Source: Lysobacteraceae bacterium NML91-0213 (GTDB lineage: Bacteria > Pseudomonadota > Gammaproteobacteria > Xanthomonadales > Xanthomonadaceae). From it: DNA of 64,000 nt. The stretch is from NCBI GenBank assembly GCA_002798175.1, contig NWQL01000001.1, positions 791,630-855,629 on the forward strand. Reading direction: 5' to 3'. The number at the start of each line of letters is the position of its first letter. Position 1 is the stretch's first letter. Positions 10,210 through 19,145 of this stretch are shown here, one piece after another. The notes beneath the pieces are model-generated. The model did no database searches and was not told where the DNA came from. It worked only from the letters and a program-made list of their open reading frames with translations. Position numbers and translations under genes: made by a program.

Positions 10210-12495
10210 ATGAAGTACAACAAGCTGTCGGGCAGTCGGCTCGCCCTGGCGATCGCGTTTGGGCTGTCGACGTTCGCCGCGCAGGCGCAGGACCCGACGC
10301 AGCCCACCGGCGGCGCGACGGCCCGGGCCACGGATGCGACCACCCTCGACGGGATCGTCGTCACCGCGCGTCGTCGCGCGGAGTCGATCCAGGACGTGCC
10401 GGTGGCGGTGAGCGCGTTCGGCGAGGAGCAGCTGCGCGACCTGCAGGCCAACAACATCGACGGCCTGCAGGGTGCGGTGCCCAACCTCAACATCGTGCAG
10501 GGCCGCGGCTCGTCGAACACGGTCAACGTGTTCATCCGTGGCATCGGCCAGCCGGACTCGCTGCAGACGTTCGACCCCGGCGTGGGCATGTACGTCGACG
10601 ACGTCTACTACTCGCGCATCAACGGCGCGCTGTTCTCGCTGTTCGACGTGCAGCAGGTGGAAGTGCTGCGCGGTCCGCAGGGCACGCTGTACGGCAAGAA
10701 CTCCACCGGCGGCGCCATCAAGGTCACCACCAAGAACCCGCTTGACGATACCGGGGCGGCGGTGGAGTTCGGGACTGGCAGCTTCGGCCGCATGGACGGC
10801 CGCGCCTACCTCGGCGAACAGCTCAGCGACACCGCGGCGTTCAGCCTTGCCGGTGCATGGCTCACCAACGACGGCTACGTCGAGGATCCGGCCACCGGCG
10901 AGGAATACAACGGCGAGGACACCATCTCGCTGCGCGGCAAGCTCGCGTTCCGCCCGAGCGACACCTTCAGCGCCACGCTTTCGGCCGACTACACCCGCCA
11001 GGACAATGCGCTGACGCTCGGCCAGCCGACCGCACCGCTGCGCCGCACCGACCTGGCACTCGGCCAGGTCGTGCTGTTGCAGCCGTCCACCGACGACTAC
11101 GACTTCCGTACCCGCACGTCGTTCCGCCCCAGCCAGGGCCAGGAGATGACCCACAAGGGGGTCAGCGCGAACCTGCAGTGGGAACTCGGCGAGCAGTGGT
11201 CGCTCAAGAGCATCAGCGCCTGGCGCAAGCTCGATACCAGCTCCTTCATCGACATCGATGCGTCGGAATTCGTGCTGGGTGACGTGCTGGTCGAGGTCGA
11301 CCAGGAGCAGGTCAGCCAGGAACTGCAGCTGCAGTACGACAACGGCGGCAACCTGCAGGCGATCTTCGGCGCGTACTACATGAACGAGACGCTGCCCTCC
11401 TACCAGGAGGCCTATGCGGACGACTTCTTCGGTTTCGCCGGCACGCCGATCGACTTCCTGCGCACCATCGACGACGACCTCGAGACCACCAGCGTCGCCG
11501 CGTTCGCCCACGTCAACTGGGAGTTCGCGCCGACCTGGACCCTGGCCGCCGGGCTGCGCTATTCGCGCGACGAAAAGGACTACTGGCGCACCACCAGCAC
11601 CTACTGGGGACCGATCCTGGCCGTGCTGAACGAGACCGTGGCCTTCAGCGGCAGCCAGAGCTGGGATGCGTGGACGCCGTCGCTGAGCCTGCAGAAGGCC
11701 TTCAGCGACAACCTGATGGGTTACGTATCGGCCAACCGCGGCTTCAAGTCGGGCGGCTTCAACGGCCGCGCGAACTCGGCACTCGAAACCACCCGCGCGG
11801 TGTTCGACCCGGAGTTCGTGTGGACCTACGAGGCCGGCGTCAAGATGCGTTCCGACGACGGCCGCCTGACCGCGAACGTGGCCGCCTTCCACAGCAGCTA
11901 CAAGGACTTCCAGGCCCGCGTCTCCGAGGTGCTGAACCCGGATTCGCCGACGCCGACGTTCTCCTTCCCGGTGCTCAACGCCGCGGAGATGGAGATCAAC
12001 GGCTTCGAATTCGAGGGCGTGGCGCGGCTGGGTGATGCCACCCAGCTCAGTGGCCAGGTCAGCTGGATGGATGCAAGCTACAAGTCCTTCGAGGACCTGC
12101 GCACCACCGATCCGGCCAACCCGGCCTACGACCCGACGCTGCACGAGCACGTGCCCTTCTCGCCGGACTGGACCGCACGCATCGCCCTGCAGCATGCGTT
12201 CGATCTCGGTGGCAACGGCACGCTGACCGTGGGTGGCGACGTGGCCTACCGTGGCGACACCTGGCTGTCGGTCGACAACCGCCCCGGCCTGATGCAGGAC
12301 GCCTACACGACGGCGGGACTGTTCACCTCGTGGGACTCGCCGCAGTACGCCTGGCAGGTGCGCGCCGGCGTGCGCAACGTCACCGACGAGCTGTACAAGA
12401 TCGAGGGCCAGGAGTTCTCCTCCGTGGCCAACATCCAGACCGCGTACTACGCACCACCGCGCAACTGGTACCTGACCGTCCGCCGCAACTTCTGA
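10210..12495 (+). CDS. TonB-dependent outer-membrane receptor
   Basis: A 22-stranded barrel that imports a ligand with energy from TonB/ExbBD. The ATG at 10210 follows GGGAGGGG and gives a 761-residue protein with a signal peptide of about 27 residues ending FAAQAQ. The frame is open further upstream but lacks a signal peptide there. The plug domain has a TonB-box-like TLDGIVVTARRR, VPVAVSAFGEEQLRDL, FIRGIGQ and the typical VEVLRGPQGTLYGKNSTGGA. The barrel ends NWYLTVRRNF, with the C-terminal Phe recognised by the BAM complex. It diverges from the GntP permease and precedes the sensor kinase, so uptake of 3-hydroxybutyrate oligomers or a related ligand is the contextual guess. Iron or vitamin ligands cannot be excluded. 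Confidence 0.9.
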   Translation: MKYNKLSGSRLALAIAFGLSTFAAQAQDPTQPTGGATARATDATTLDGIVVTARRRAESIQDVPVAVSAFGEEQLRDLQANNIDGLQGAVPNLNIVQGRGSSNTVNVFIRGIGQPDSLQTFDPGVGMYVDDVYYSRINGALFSLFDVQQVEVLRGPQGTLYGKNSTGGAIKVTTKNPLDDTGAAVEFGTGSFGRMDGRAYLGEQLSDTAAFSLAGAWLTNDGYVEDPATGEEYNGEDTISLRGKLAFRPSDTFSATLSADYTRQDNALTLGQPTAPLRRTDLALGQVVLLQPSTDDYDFRTRTSFRPSQGQEMTHKGVSANLQWELGEQWSLKSISAWRKLDTSSFIDIDASEFVLGDVLVEVDQEQVSQELQLQYDNGGNLQAIFGAYYMNETLPSYQEAYADDFFGFAGTPIDFLRTIDDDLETTSVAAFAHVNWEFAPTWTLAAGLRYSRDEKDYWRTTSTYWGPILAVLNETVAFSGSQSWDAWTPSLSLQKAFSDNLMGYVSANRGFKSGGFNGRANSALETTRAVFDPEFVWTYEAGVKMRSDDGRLTANVAAFHSSYKDFQARVSEVLNPDSPTPTFSFPVLNAAEMEINGFEFEGVARLGDATQLSGQVSWMDASYKSFEDLRTTDPANPAYDPTLHEHVPFSPDWTARIALQHAFDLGGNGTLTVGGDVAYRGDTWLSVDNRPGLMQDAYTTAGLFTSWDSPQYAWQVRAGVRNVTDELYKIEGQEFSSVANIQTAYYAPPRNWYLTVRRNF

Positions 12496-12519
12496 GCATC
12501 CCGCGTCAGCGCGCAGTTC

Positions 12520-12548
12520 CACAGGCCCCGGCACGTCCGGGGCCTGTG
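12520..12548 (+). terminator. Strong hairpin after the TonB receptor gene
   Basis: CACAGGCCCCGG (12520-12531) and CCGGGGCCTGTG (12537-12548) form a perfect 12-bp stem with a CACGT loop, 25 bases after the stop codon. There is no T-run after it, so it may act as a weak terminator or as an mRNA 3'-end stabiliser. Confidence 0.6.
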
Positions 12549-12551
12549 CCG

Positions 12552-12579
12552 TTGGAGAGCCCGGGCCCTGCGCTATGCT
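12552..12579 (+). promoter_or_regulatory. Candidate promoter of the sensor kinase gene
   Basis: TTGGAG (12552-12557) and TATGCT (12574-12579), 16 bases apart, lie right after the hairpin and about 50 bases before the GTG start. The match is moderate and judged only by eye. Confidence 0.4.
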
Positions 12580-12631
12580 CGCGCGCCATGCATGACTCCA
12601 TCTTCCTCCCGCAGGGCGCCATGGGGATCCC

Positions 12632-15600
12632 GTGTTGAGCGTGGGAGCCGTGCTGGCCGCGGCCGTCCTGTGGCTGGCCCTGATGTTCTTCGCCGGTATC
12701 TACGGTGAGCGCCACCCGCAACTGCTGGCGCGTCACTGGCGGCATGTCTACGCGCTGTCGCTGGCGGTGCATTGCACCTCCTGGACCTTCTACGGCACGG
12801 TCACCCAGGCTGCGCGTTACGGCTGGCCGCTGCCGCCCACCTTCGTCGGCGCGATCCTGTTCTACCTGCTGGCGTGGCGCTTCATGGTGCGGCTGGTGCG
12901 GCTGGCCCGCGAAAGCAACGCCACCTCGCTGGCCGACCTCATCGCGACGCGGCTCGGCAAGGATCCATGGCTGGCGGCCACGGTGACCCTGGTCGCCGTG
13001 CTGGGCCTGCTGCCGTACATCGCGCTGCAGCTCAAGGCGGTGGCGATGAGCTATTCGGTGCTGACCGCGACCACGTCGGCGGATCTCTCGGAAATTCCAC
13101 CGTGGCGTGACGTGAGCCTGTATGTCGCGCTGGCGATGGCGGGGTTCGCCGTGCTGTTCGGCACCCGGCGCGCGAGTGCGACCGAGCACAACCGCGGCCT
13201 GGTGCTGGCGGTGGCGTTCGAATCGGTGCTAAAGCTGCTGGCGATGCTGGTGCTGGGCCTGTTCGTGTGGGGCATCGCGCGTGACATGCCGGCGTTGCCG
13301 CCGCTTCCAGCGCAGGATCTCGACGGTTTCATGCCGCTGGTGTTCCTCGGTGCGCTGGCGATGTTCGTGCTGCCGCACCAGTTCCATGTCGCGGTGGTCG
13401 AGTGCCGCGACGAGCGTGGGGTGGGAGCCGCGCGCTGGCAGTTCCCGCTGTACCTGCTGGCGATCGGTGCGCCGGGCCTGCTGTTGGCCTATGTCGGCCT
13501 GGGGCTGCTGGGCGACCGCGTGCCTTCGGACATGTACGCACTGGCGGTGCCGCTGTCGCATGGCAGCGAGGCGGTGGCACTGGTGGCCTTCCTCGGCGGA
13601 TTGAGCGCGGCCACCGGCATGGTGGTCATCAGCACGCTCACGCTGAGCCTGATGATCGGCAACCACTGGTTCGCTCCGGGCCTGCTGCGTGGCGCGTGGG
13701 CGCGGCGCGATCGCAACGACCACCGCGGCGACCTGCTGATGCTGCGGCGCGCCGGCATCGTGGTGATCATGCTGGCGGCATGGTCGTATGGCCGGCTGGT
13801 GGGTGACGCCAGCATGCTGGCCGACATCGGCGCGGTGTCGTTCTCGGCGCTGGCCACGCTGGCACCGCCACTGGCCTTCGCGATCTGGCGGCCGCACACG
13901 CCGCCGCATGCGGCGATCGCGGGCATCGTCGCCGCCTTCCTGGTGTGGGCCTGGGTGATGCTGGCCCCGGCATTGTTGCCGGTCGGAGTGGCGGCCGGGT
14001 TACCGGCGTGGGCCAGCCCGCAGGCACTGTTCGGGCTGACGGGCTGGAGCCAGCTCGGCCGCGCCTTCGGCGCATCGCTGTTCGTGGGGACCGCCGCGAT
14101 CATCCTGGTGGCCCTGCGCGCCCGCCGCGAGCGCGACCGCCCGCTGGCCCGTGCCGATCTCGACGCCCTGCGCAACGCCGGCCGCCGCTTCCTGCCGGTG
14201 GGCCTGGTCGATCGCGTGTTGCGCGGTGCTCCACGCAACGGGCCGGTGCCTACCGCGATCGAGGCGCGCCTGGAGCGTGAGCTGTCGGCCGTGCTGGGCA
14301 GTGCGTCCACGCGCCTGCTGCTGGATGCGGCGCGGCGCGAATCCGGGCCCGACCTCGATACCGTCGCCAGCATCGTCGGCGAGGCCTCGCAGGACCTGCG
14401 CTTCAACCAGCGCGTGCTGGAGGCCGCGCTCGAGAACATGAGCCAGGGCATCAGCGTGGTCGATGCCGACCTGCAGCTGGTGGCGTGGAACTCGCGCTAC
14501 GCGCAGCTGTTCGGCTATCCATCGCACCTGCTGCGGGTGGGCGTGCCGGTGGCCAGGCTGGTCCGCCACAACCTCGACCGCGGCCTGATCGGCGCGGTGG
14601 CAGTGGCCGAGGAAGTCGACAAGCGCCTGGCCCATATGCGCGCGGGCACGCCATACGTGGCGGAGCGCCGCTTCCCCGGTGGGGAGACCATCGAGATCCG
14701 GGGCAACCCGATGCCCGGCGGCGGCTTCGTCGCCACGTTCACCGACGTCACCACCTTCCGCAACACCGAGCAGGCGCTGCGGACCTCCAACGAGACCCTG
14801 GAACAGCGTGTCGACGAGCGCACACGCAGCCTCGACCAGGCACGCCGCGAGGCCGAGCGCGCCAACGAAGCGAAGAGCCGTTTCCTCGCAGCGGTCGGAC
14901 ATGACCTGCTGCAGCCGCTGCACGCGGCGCAGCTGTTCACCGACGCGCTGCAACAGCAGCTTGCGCCGGCACAGCACGGCAACGCCTCGCGCCTGCTCGG
15001 GCAGTTGCGTGGCGCGCTGGACTCCACCACCGACCTGCTCACCGGCCTGTTCGACATGGCGCGTCTGGAGGCCGGCGGGCTGGTGCCGCAACCGCGTGAT
15101 TTCCCGCTGTCGGACGTGCTCGATCCGCTGGCCTCGGAATTTCGGGCGCTGGCCGCCGAGCGCGGGCTGGCGTTCGATTACGTGACCACGCGTGCCTGGA
15201 CGCGCAGCGACCCGCAACTGTTGCGCCGCGTGCTGCAGAACTTCCTCGCCAACGCGGTGCGCTACACCGCGCGCGGCCGCGTGCTGCTGGGCGTGCGCCG
15301 GATCGGTGGCGGGTTGCGGGTGGAAGTGCATGACACCGGGCCGGGTATTCCGCTGCCGCAGCAGACCCTGATCTTCGAGGAGTTCCGCCGTGGCGAGGGC
15401 AGTCCGGGCCAGGGACTGGGCCTGGGACTGGCGATCGCCGATCGCATCACCCAGCTGCTGGGTTCGCGCATCTCGCTGCGCAGCCGCGAACAGTCCGGCA
15501 CCGTGTTCGCACTGGATCTCCCGCTGGTGGCCACGCCTGCACGGGAACACCCGGGCCGCACCCACGCCGGCCTGGCGGGCGCCCATGTGCTGCTGCTCGA

Positions 15601-15946
15601 CAACGACCCCGCCGCGCTCGAAGGGCTGCAACGCCTTCTGGAAGGTTGGGGCTGCAGCGTGGCCGCGGTGCGCGGCGGCACGGAGGCCGACCTCGCCCTG
15701 CAGGGGCGCGCGGCCGACCTGTGGCTGTTCGACTATCACCTCGATGACGGCGACACCGGCACCGCGGTGGCGCAGCGCCTGCGCGGGCGGCATGGCGCGC
15801 ACGCGACGCTGATCCTGAGCGCCGACGCCACCGACGCGGTCCGCCGCGAAGTGGCCGAGCTCGGTCTCGGCCTGCTGCAGAAGCCGGTGCGGCCACTGGC
15901 ACTCAAATCCACGCTCGACCGGCTGTGCGCGATGCGCGCGCGCTGA
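12632..15946 (+). CDS. Transporter-fused hybrid sensor histidine kinase, CrbS/CbrA-like
   Basis: 1104 residues from a GTG at 12632. The first half (about 1-500) is a multi-pass sodium:solute symporter (SSS) module. A PAS domain follows (about 600-710; MSQGISVVDADLQLVAWNSR), then a coiled coil, a HisKA domain with phospho-acceptor H757 in GHDLLQPLHAAQLF, an HATPase with NFLANAVRYTARG, HDTGPGIP and GQGLGLGLAI, and a receiver domain with phospho-acceptor D1034 in LFDYHLDDG plus a conserved LQKPVRP lysine. This SSS-PAS-HK-REC layout is that of CrbS/MxtR, which with the LuxR-type CrbR/ErbR controls acetate and short-chain acid use. The matching regulator lies just downstream on the other strand. 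The signal is unknown; a short-chain acid such as 3-hydroxybutyrate is inferred. Confidence 0.88.
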   Translation: MLSVGAVLAAAVLWLALMFFAGIYGERHPQLLARHWRHVYALSLAVHCTSWTFYGTVTQAARYGWPLPPTFVGAILFYLLAWRFMVRLVRLARESNATSLADLIATRLGKDPWLAATVTLVAVLGLLPYIALQLKAVAMSYSVLTATTSADLSEIPPWRDVSLYVALAMAGFAVLFGTRRASATEHNRGLVLAVAFESVLKLLAMLVLGLFVWGIARDMPALPPLPAQDLDGFMPLVFLGALAMFVLPHQFHVAVVECRDERGVGAARWQFPLYLLAIGAPGLLLAYVGLGLLGDRVPSDMYALAVPLSHGSEAVALVAFLGGLSAATGMVVISTLTLSLMIGNHWFAPGLLRGAWARRDRNDHRGDLLMLRRAGIVVIMLAAWSYGRLVGDASMLADIGAVSFSALATLAPPLAFAIWRPHTPPHAAIAGIVAAFLVWAWVMLAPALLPVGVAAGLPAWASPQALFGLTGWSQLGRAFGASLFVGTAAIILVALRARRERDRPLARADLDALRNAGRRFLPVGLVDRVLRGAPRNGPVPTAIEARLERELSAVLGSASTRLLLDAARRESGPDLDTVASIVGEASQDLRFNQRVLEAALENMSQGISVVDADLQLVAWNSRYAQLFGYPSHLLRVGVPVARLVRHNLDRGLIGAVAVAEEVDKRLAHMRAGTPYVAERRFPGGETIEIRGNPMPGGGFVATFTDVTTFRNTEQALRTSNETLEQRVDERTRSLDQARREAERANEAKSRFLAAVGHDLLQPLHAAQLFTDALQQQLAPAQHGNASRLLGQLRGALDSTTDLLTGLFDMARLEAGGLVPQPRDFPLSDVLDPLASEFRALAAERGLAFDYVTTRAWTRSDPQLLRRVLQNFLANAVRYTARGRVLLGVRRIGGGLRVEVHDTGPGIPLPQQTLIFEEFRRGEGSPGQGLGLGLAIADRITQLLGSRISLRSREQSGTVFALDLPLVATPAREHPGRTHAGLAGAHVLLLDNDPAALEGLQRLLEGWGCSVAAVRGGTEADLALQGRAADLWLFDYHLDDGDTGTAVAQRLRGRHGAHATLILSADATDAVRREVAELGLGLLQKPVRPLALKSTLDRLCAMRAR

Positions 15947-16007
15947 GCACGCCGTCGGCATGCTGCCCGCGGCTACCATGACCGCCCGCCATCGCGCCGT
16001 GCATCGC

Positions 16008-16496
16008 ATGCCCTATACCCCGATCCTCGCCACCCTCGGCTACGTGCTGTCGCCGGACGGCCGCCGCGTGCTGCTGGTCCATCGCAACGCACGCGCCGAT
16101 GACCAGCACCTGGGCAAGTACAACGGGCTGGGCGGCAAGCTCGAAGCCGCCGAGGACATCGCCGCGGGCATGCGCCGCGAGATCCTCGAGGAAGCCGGGA
16201 TCACCTGCGATGCGATGCAGCTGCGCGGCACCATCAGCTGGCCCGGCTTCGGCAAGGGGGGCGAGGACTGGTTCGGCTTCGTGTTCCTGGTCAGCCGCTA
16301 CAGCGGAACACCGCACGCATCCAACCCGGAAGGCACGCTGGAGTGGGTGGACATCGAGCGCGTGCTCGACCTGCCGATGTGGGAAGGCGACCGCCACTTC
16401 GTGCCGCTGGTGTTCGACGACGACCCGCGCGCCTTCCACATGGTGATGCCCTACCGCGACGGCCGCATGCTGTCGTGGTCGTGTTCGCGGTTCTGA
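16008..16496 (+). CDS. NUDIX hydrolase, MutT-like
   Basis: A pyrophosphohydrolase, possibly an 8-oxo-dGTP or other oxidised-nucleotide diphosphatase. The full Nudix box is present (G-x5-E-x7-RE-x2-EE-x-G): GGKLEAAEDIAAGMR followed by REILEEAGI. The ATG at 16008 gives 162 residues starting MPYTPILATLGYV, where the first Nudix strand should begin; in-frame ATGs at 15960 and 15978 would add up to 16 residues of poor family fit. The end MVMPYRDGRMLSWSCSRF is typical of the xanthomonad form. It stands tail-to-tail with the response regulator gene, with only three bases between the stop codons. A link to the sensor system is doubtful. Confidence 0.87.
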   Translation: MPYTPILATLGYVLSPDGRRVLLVHRNARADDQHLGKYNGLGGKLEAAEDIAAGMRREILEEAGITCDAMQLRGTISWPGFGKGGEDWFGFVFLVSRYSGTPHASNPEGTLEWVDIERVLDLPMWEGDRHFVPLVFDDDPRAFHMVMPYRDGRMLSWSCSRF

Positions 16497-16499
16497 CCG

Positions 16500-17165
16500 T
16501 CAGCCTTCGACCCGTCCCGCAGGATCGCTGATCTCCAGCCGGCGCAGGATCACGCCTGCCTGGGTGCGGTTACGCGCGCCGAGCTTCTCGAAGATCGCCG
16601 ACAGATGGGCCTTGACCGTGCGTTCCTGCACGTCGAGGCGATCGGCGATCTGCTTGTTGAGCAGGCCTTCGGCCACCAGTGCCAGCACCCGGAACTGCTG
16701 TGGGGTGAGGCTGGCCAGACGCGCGGCGAGGTCGGCATCGCCCGGGGCCGACTCGGCCCGCGCCACCGCGCCACGCAAGGCCGGCGGCAACCACTGCTGG
16801 CAGTCGAGCACGGCGCGGATCGCATCGCGCATCTCGTCGAGGCCGGCGCTCTTGGGGATGTAGCCCGCCGCACCGTGGTCGAGTGCACGGCGCACGATCT
16901 GCGGATCCTCGTTGGCCGAGACCAGCACCACCGCCACTGCGGGAAACTGGGCGCGCAGTGCAGCCAGGCCGGCGAGGCCGTGGTTGCCGGGCATGTGCAG
17001 GTCGAGCAGGACGAGGTCGACATCGGCGCGCGACTCCAGCGTCGCCACCACCTCGTCGAGGGTCCCGGCCTCGCAGGTCTGGATGTCCTCGGCAGCCTCG
17101 TCGGCCGCACCGCGCAGCGCCGCACGGAACAGCGGGTGGTCGTCGGCGATCAGCAGGGTGGGCAT
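16500..17165 (-). CDS. LuxR/NarL-type response regulator, CrbR/ErbR-like
   Basis: 221 residues: an N-terminal receiver domain with acidic pocket ADD (residues 7-9), phospho-acceptor D55 in LVLLDLHMPGNHG, and the conserved lysine in GYIPKSAG; then a C-terminal helix-turn-helix with LTPQQFRVLALVAEGLLNK and VQERTVKAHLSAIFEKLGA. This is the domain order of regulators paired with SSS-type hybrid kinases, and the kinase gene lies 550 bases away. The gene diverges from the 3-hydroxybutyrate oligomer hydrolase across an 85-base gap that carries a GTAC-type inverted repeat, a good place for autoregulation. Likely targets are the two divergent promoters of this locus; that is inference. Confidence 0.9.
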   Translation of the reverse strand: MPTLLIADDHPLFRAALRGAADEAAEDIQTCEAGTLDEVVATLESRADVDLVLLDLHMPGNHGLAGLAALRAQFPAVAVVLVSANEDPQIVRRALDHGAAGYIPKSAGLDEMRDAIRAVLDCQQWLPPALRGAVARAESAPGDADLAARLASLTPQQFRVLALVAEGLLNKQIADRLDVQERTVKAHLSAIFEKLGARNRTQAGVILRRLEISDPAGRVEG

Positions 17166-17202
17166 GGCGCGATTGTAGCCATCGCGCCCGCCCGCGCCGG
17201 TG

Positions 17203-17214
17203 GTACCAAAGTAC
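17203..17214. promoter_or_regulatory. Inverted repeat GTACCAAAGTAC in a divergent promoter
   Basis: A 12-base GTAC-N4-GTAC repeat lies between the response regulator start (17165) and the oligomer hydrolase start (17251). It resembles 10091-10102 in the other divergent promoter of the locus (9 of 12 positions). LuxR-type regulators bind such dyads as dimers. Confidence 0.4.
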
Positions 17215-17250
17215 GATGCCGGGGTGGCGGCACGCTGCTAAGGTCCGGCC

Positions 17251-19074
17251 ATGAACCGCAAATCCCTGCATCTGGCCAGCTGTGCCGGCGCGCTCGTCCT
17301 GGCCGCCTGCGCGTCCACTCCACCGACCTCGACAACGCGCATGGATCCCGCCGTTTTCACGCACGCGTCGAGCAGCGTGCATCGCGATGGCGACGATCTC
17401 CTGACCGCAGGGATCGGGCTTGATGGGCTGCGCAGCATGGTGCCCCCGGCATTCGCCGATGCCACTGCGCCCACCCCCGGCGAACTGCGCCGGCGCGCGC
17501 TGTGGAGCAGCTGGCGTGGCATCGCCGACCTGCGCGCGGATGGCGGTTACGGCGCGTTGTACGGTAGCGTCGCCGCCGTGCCGGGACGCGAGTTCCATGC
17601 ATTGGCAAAGGTGCCCGGTGCACACCACCCGCATCGGGTGATGCTGCAGCTTCCGGATACGTTCGATCCCCACCGTCGCTGCGTGGTGGTCACCGCATCG
17701 TCGGGCTCCCGCGGGATCTATGGCTCGATCGCGGTGGCGGGCGCATGGGGGCTTCCGAAGGGCTGCGCGGTGGCCTACACCGACAAGGGTGCGGGCAGCG
17801 ACTACTTCGATCTCGATGCCGGCATGGGCATCGGCGTGGACGGGCGTGTCGCCAGCCGTGACCTGCCCCTGGCGTTCGATCCCGGCGAGGGTGCACCGGG
17901 CACCGGAATCGCGTTCAAGCACGGGCATTCGGGCGACAACCCGGAAGCCGACTGGGGCCGCCACGTACGCCAGGCGGGCGAGTTCGCCCTGGCGATGCTC
18001 AATGACGCACTGCCGGGCGCCACACCGTTCACCTTCGACAACACCCGTTTCATCGCGGTCGGCATCTCCAATGGTGGCGGCGCGGTCCTGCGCGCGGCGG
18101 AGGAGGGCGACTGGCTGGACGCGGTGGTGGCCGGTGAGCCCAGCATCCATGTCGATGCCCCGGGTGCGAGGCCGTTGTACGACTACACCACCGAGGCCGC
18201 GCTGCTGATGCCGTGCGCGTTGGCTGCGGTGGAAGGCTTGCCGCAGTCGCCGCTGTCGGCGCTGGCCACCACGATGCGTGCACCACGCTGTGCCGCGCTG
18301 CGCGAGGCGGGCGTGCTGGACGGCGACGACACCGCCGCGCAGGCACGTTCGGCACTCGCCGCGCTGCGGGCAACCGGCTGGACCGATGAGGCGATCCGCG
18401 CGGCCGCACTCTCGGTGGACTTCGACCTCTACCGCGCGGTGGCGGTCACCTATGCCTCCGCCTATGGGCGCTACGAGGCCGGTGCGCACCCCTGCGGCCA
18501 TGCATTCGCCGCGCAGAATCCCGACTTCAGCCCGCGTGCTGCCACCGCGGCCGAACGTGCCGCCTGGTGGAGCGATGCGACTGGCATTCCACCGGGTGCG
18601 GGCGTGGGCATCATCGACCCCGGGATCGCGCTTCCCGATCTCACTGGCGCCGGCCTTGCCTGCCTGCGCACCCTGTGGACCGGCAACGGCGCGGACGCAC
18701 AGCGGGTCCGTGCCGGGGTCGCGCAGCTGCTGTCCGCCCCGCCACGCCAGGGGCTGCCGGTGGTGCTGGTGCACGGTCTCGACGACGGACTGATCCCGAT
18801 CGCATTCACCAGCACGCCGTACGTGGCCGCCGCCCGCGCTGCGGGTCGCGACGTGCGGTTGTGGGAGGTGCGCAACGCCCAGCACTTCGACGGCTTCCTG
18901 GCACTGCCGGACTATGCCGCGCGTTATGTTCCATTGCTGCCCTACGTGTATGCGGCGCTGGACCGCGTGCAGGCGCACCTCGACGGGCAGGGCAGCCTGC
19001 CCGGCGATGCCGTGATCGACACCCGCCCGGGCGGCACGCTGGATGCGGCGGCGCTGGCGATTCCGCAGCCCTAG
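17251..19074 (+). CDS. 3-hydroxybutyrate oligomer hydrolase, lipoprotein
   Basis: Hydrolyses oligomers of (R)-3-hydroxybutyrate to the monomer. 607 residues, somewhat shorter than the roughly 700 of described homologues. The N-terminus is a lipoprotein signal with lipobox LAAC (Cys at about residue 22), so the enzyme is probably anchored in the outer membrane or periplasm. The alpha/beta-hydrolase nucleophile is S273 in [13 protein letters not shown]; likely acid and base residues are in VHGLDDGLIP and RNAQHFDGFL. Several cysteines suit an exported protein. Together with the TonB receptor, the GntP permease and the two-component system it forms a coherent scavenging pathway for oligomers released by polymer degradation. 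Family assignment is good, localisation is inferred. Confidence 0.85.
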   Translation: MNRKSLHLASCAGALVLAACASTPPTSTTRMDPAVFTHASSSVHRDGDDLLTAGIGLDGLRSMVPPAFADATAPTPGELRRRALWSSWRGIADLRADGGYGALYGSVAAVPGREFHALAKVPGAHHPHRVMLQLPDTFDPHRRCVVVTASSGSRGIYGSIAVAGAWGLPKGCAVAYTDKGAGSDYFDLDAGMGIGVDGRVASRDLPLAFDPGEGAPGTGIAFKHGHSGDNPEADWGRHVRQAGEFALAMLNDALPGATPFTFDNTRFIAVGISNGGGAVLRAAEEGDWLDAVVAGEPSIHVDAPGARPLYDYTTEAALLMPCALAAVEGLPQSPLSALATTMRAPRCAALREAGVLDGDDTAAQARSALAALRATGWTDEAIRAAALSVDFDLYRAVAVTYASAYGRYEAGAHPCGHAFAAQNPDFSPRAATAAERAAWWSDATGIPPGAGVGIIDPGIALPDLTGAGLACLRTLWTGNGADAQRVRAGVAQLLSAPPRQGLPVVLVHGLDDGLIPIAFTSTPYVAAARAAGRDVRLWEVRNAQHFDGFLALPDYAARYVPLLPYVYAALDRVQAHLDGQGSLPGDAVIDTRPGGTLDAAALAIPQP

Positions 19075-19145
19075 CCAGCACCGTGCCACCATCCGCTTCA
19101 CAGCGGTTTCTGGCAGGCTGTGGGGCATCCGCCGAGTGAACGACG

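Noticed and set aside
10018..12534. 838-residue minus-strand frame opposite the TonB receptor
   Set aside because: The plus strand encodes a complete receptor with signal peptide and C-terminal Phe; the reverse frame shows no domain.
14000..16009. 669-residue minus-strand frame opposite the sensor kinase
   Set aside because: The kinase motifs on the plus strand are intact and the reverse frame has low-complexity composition.
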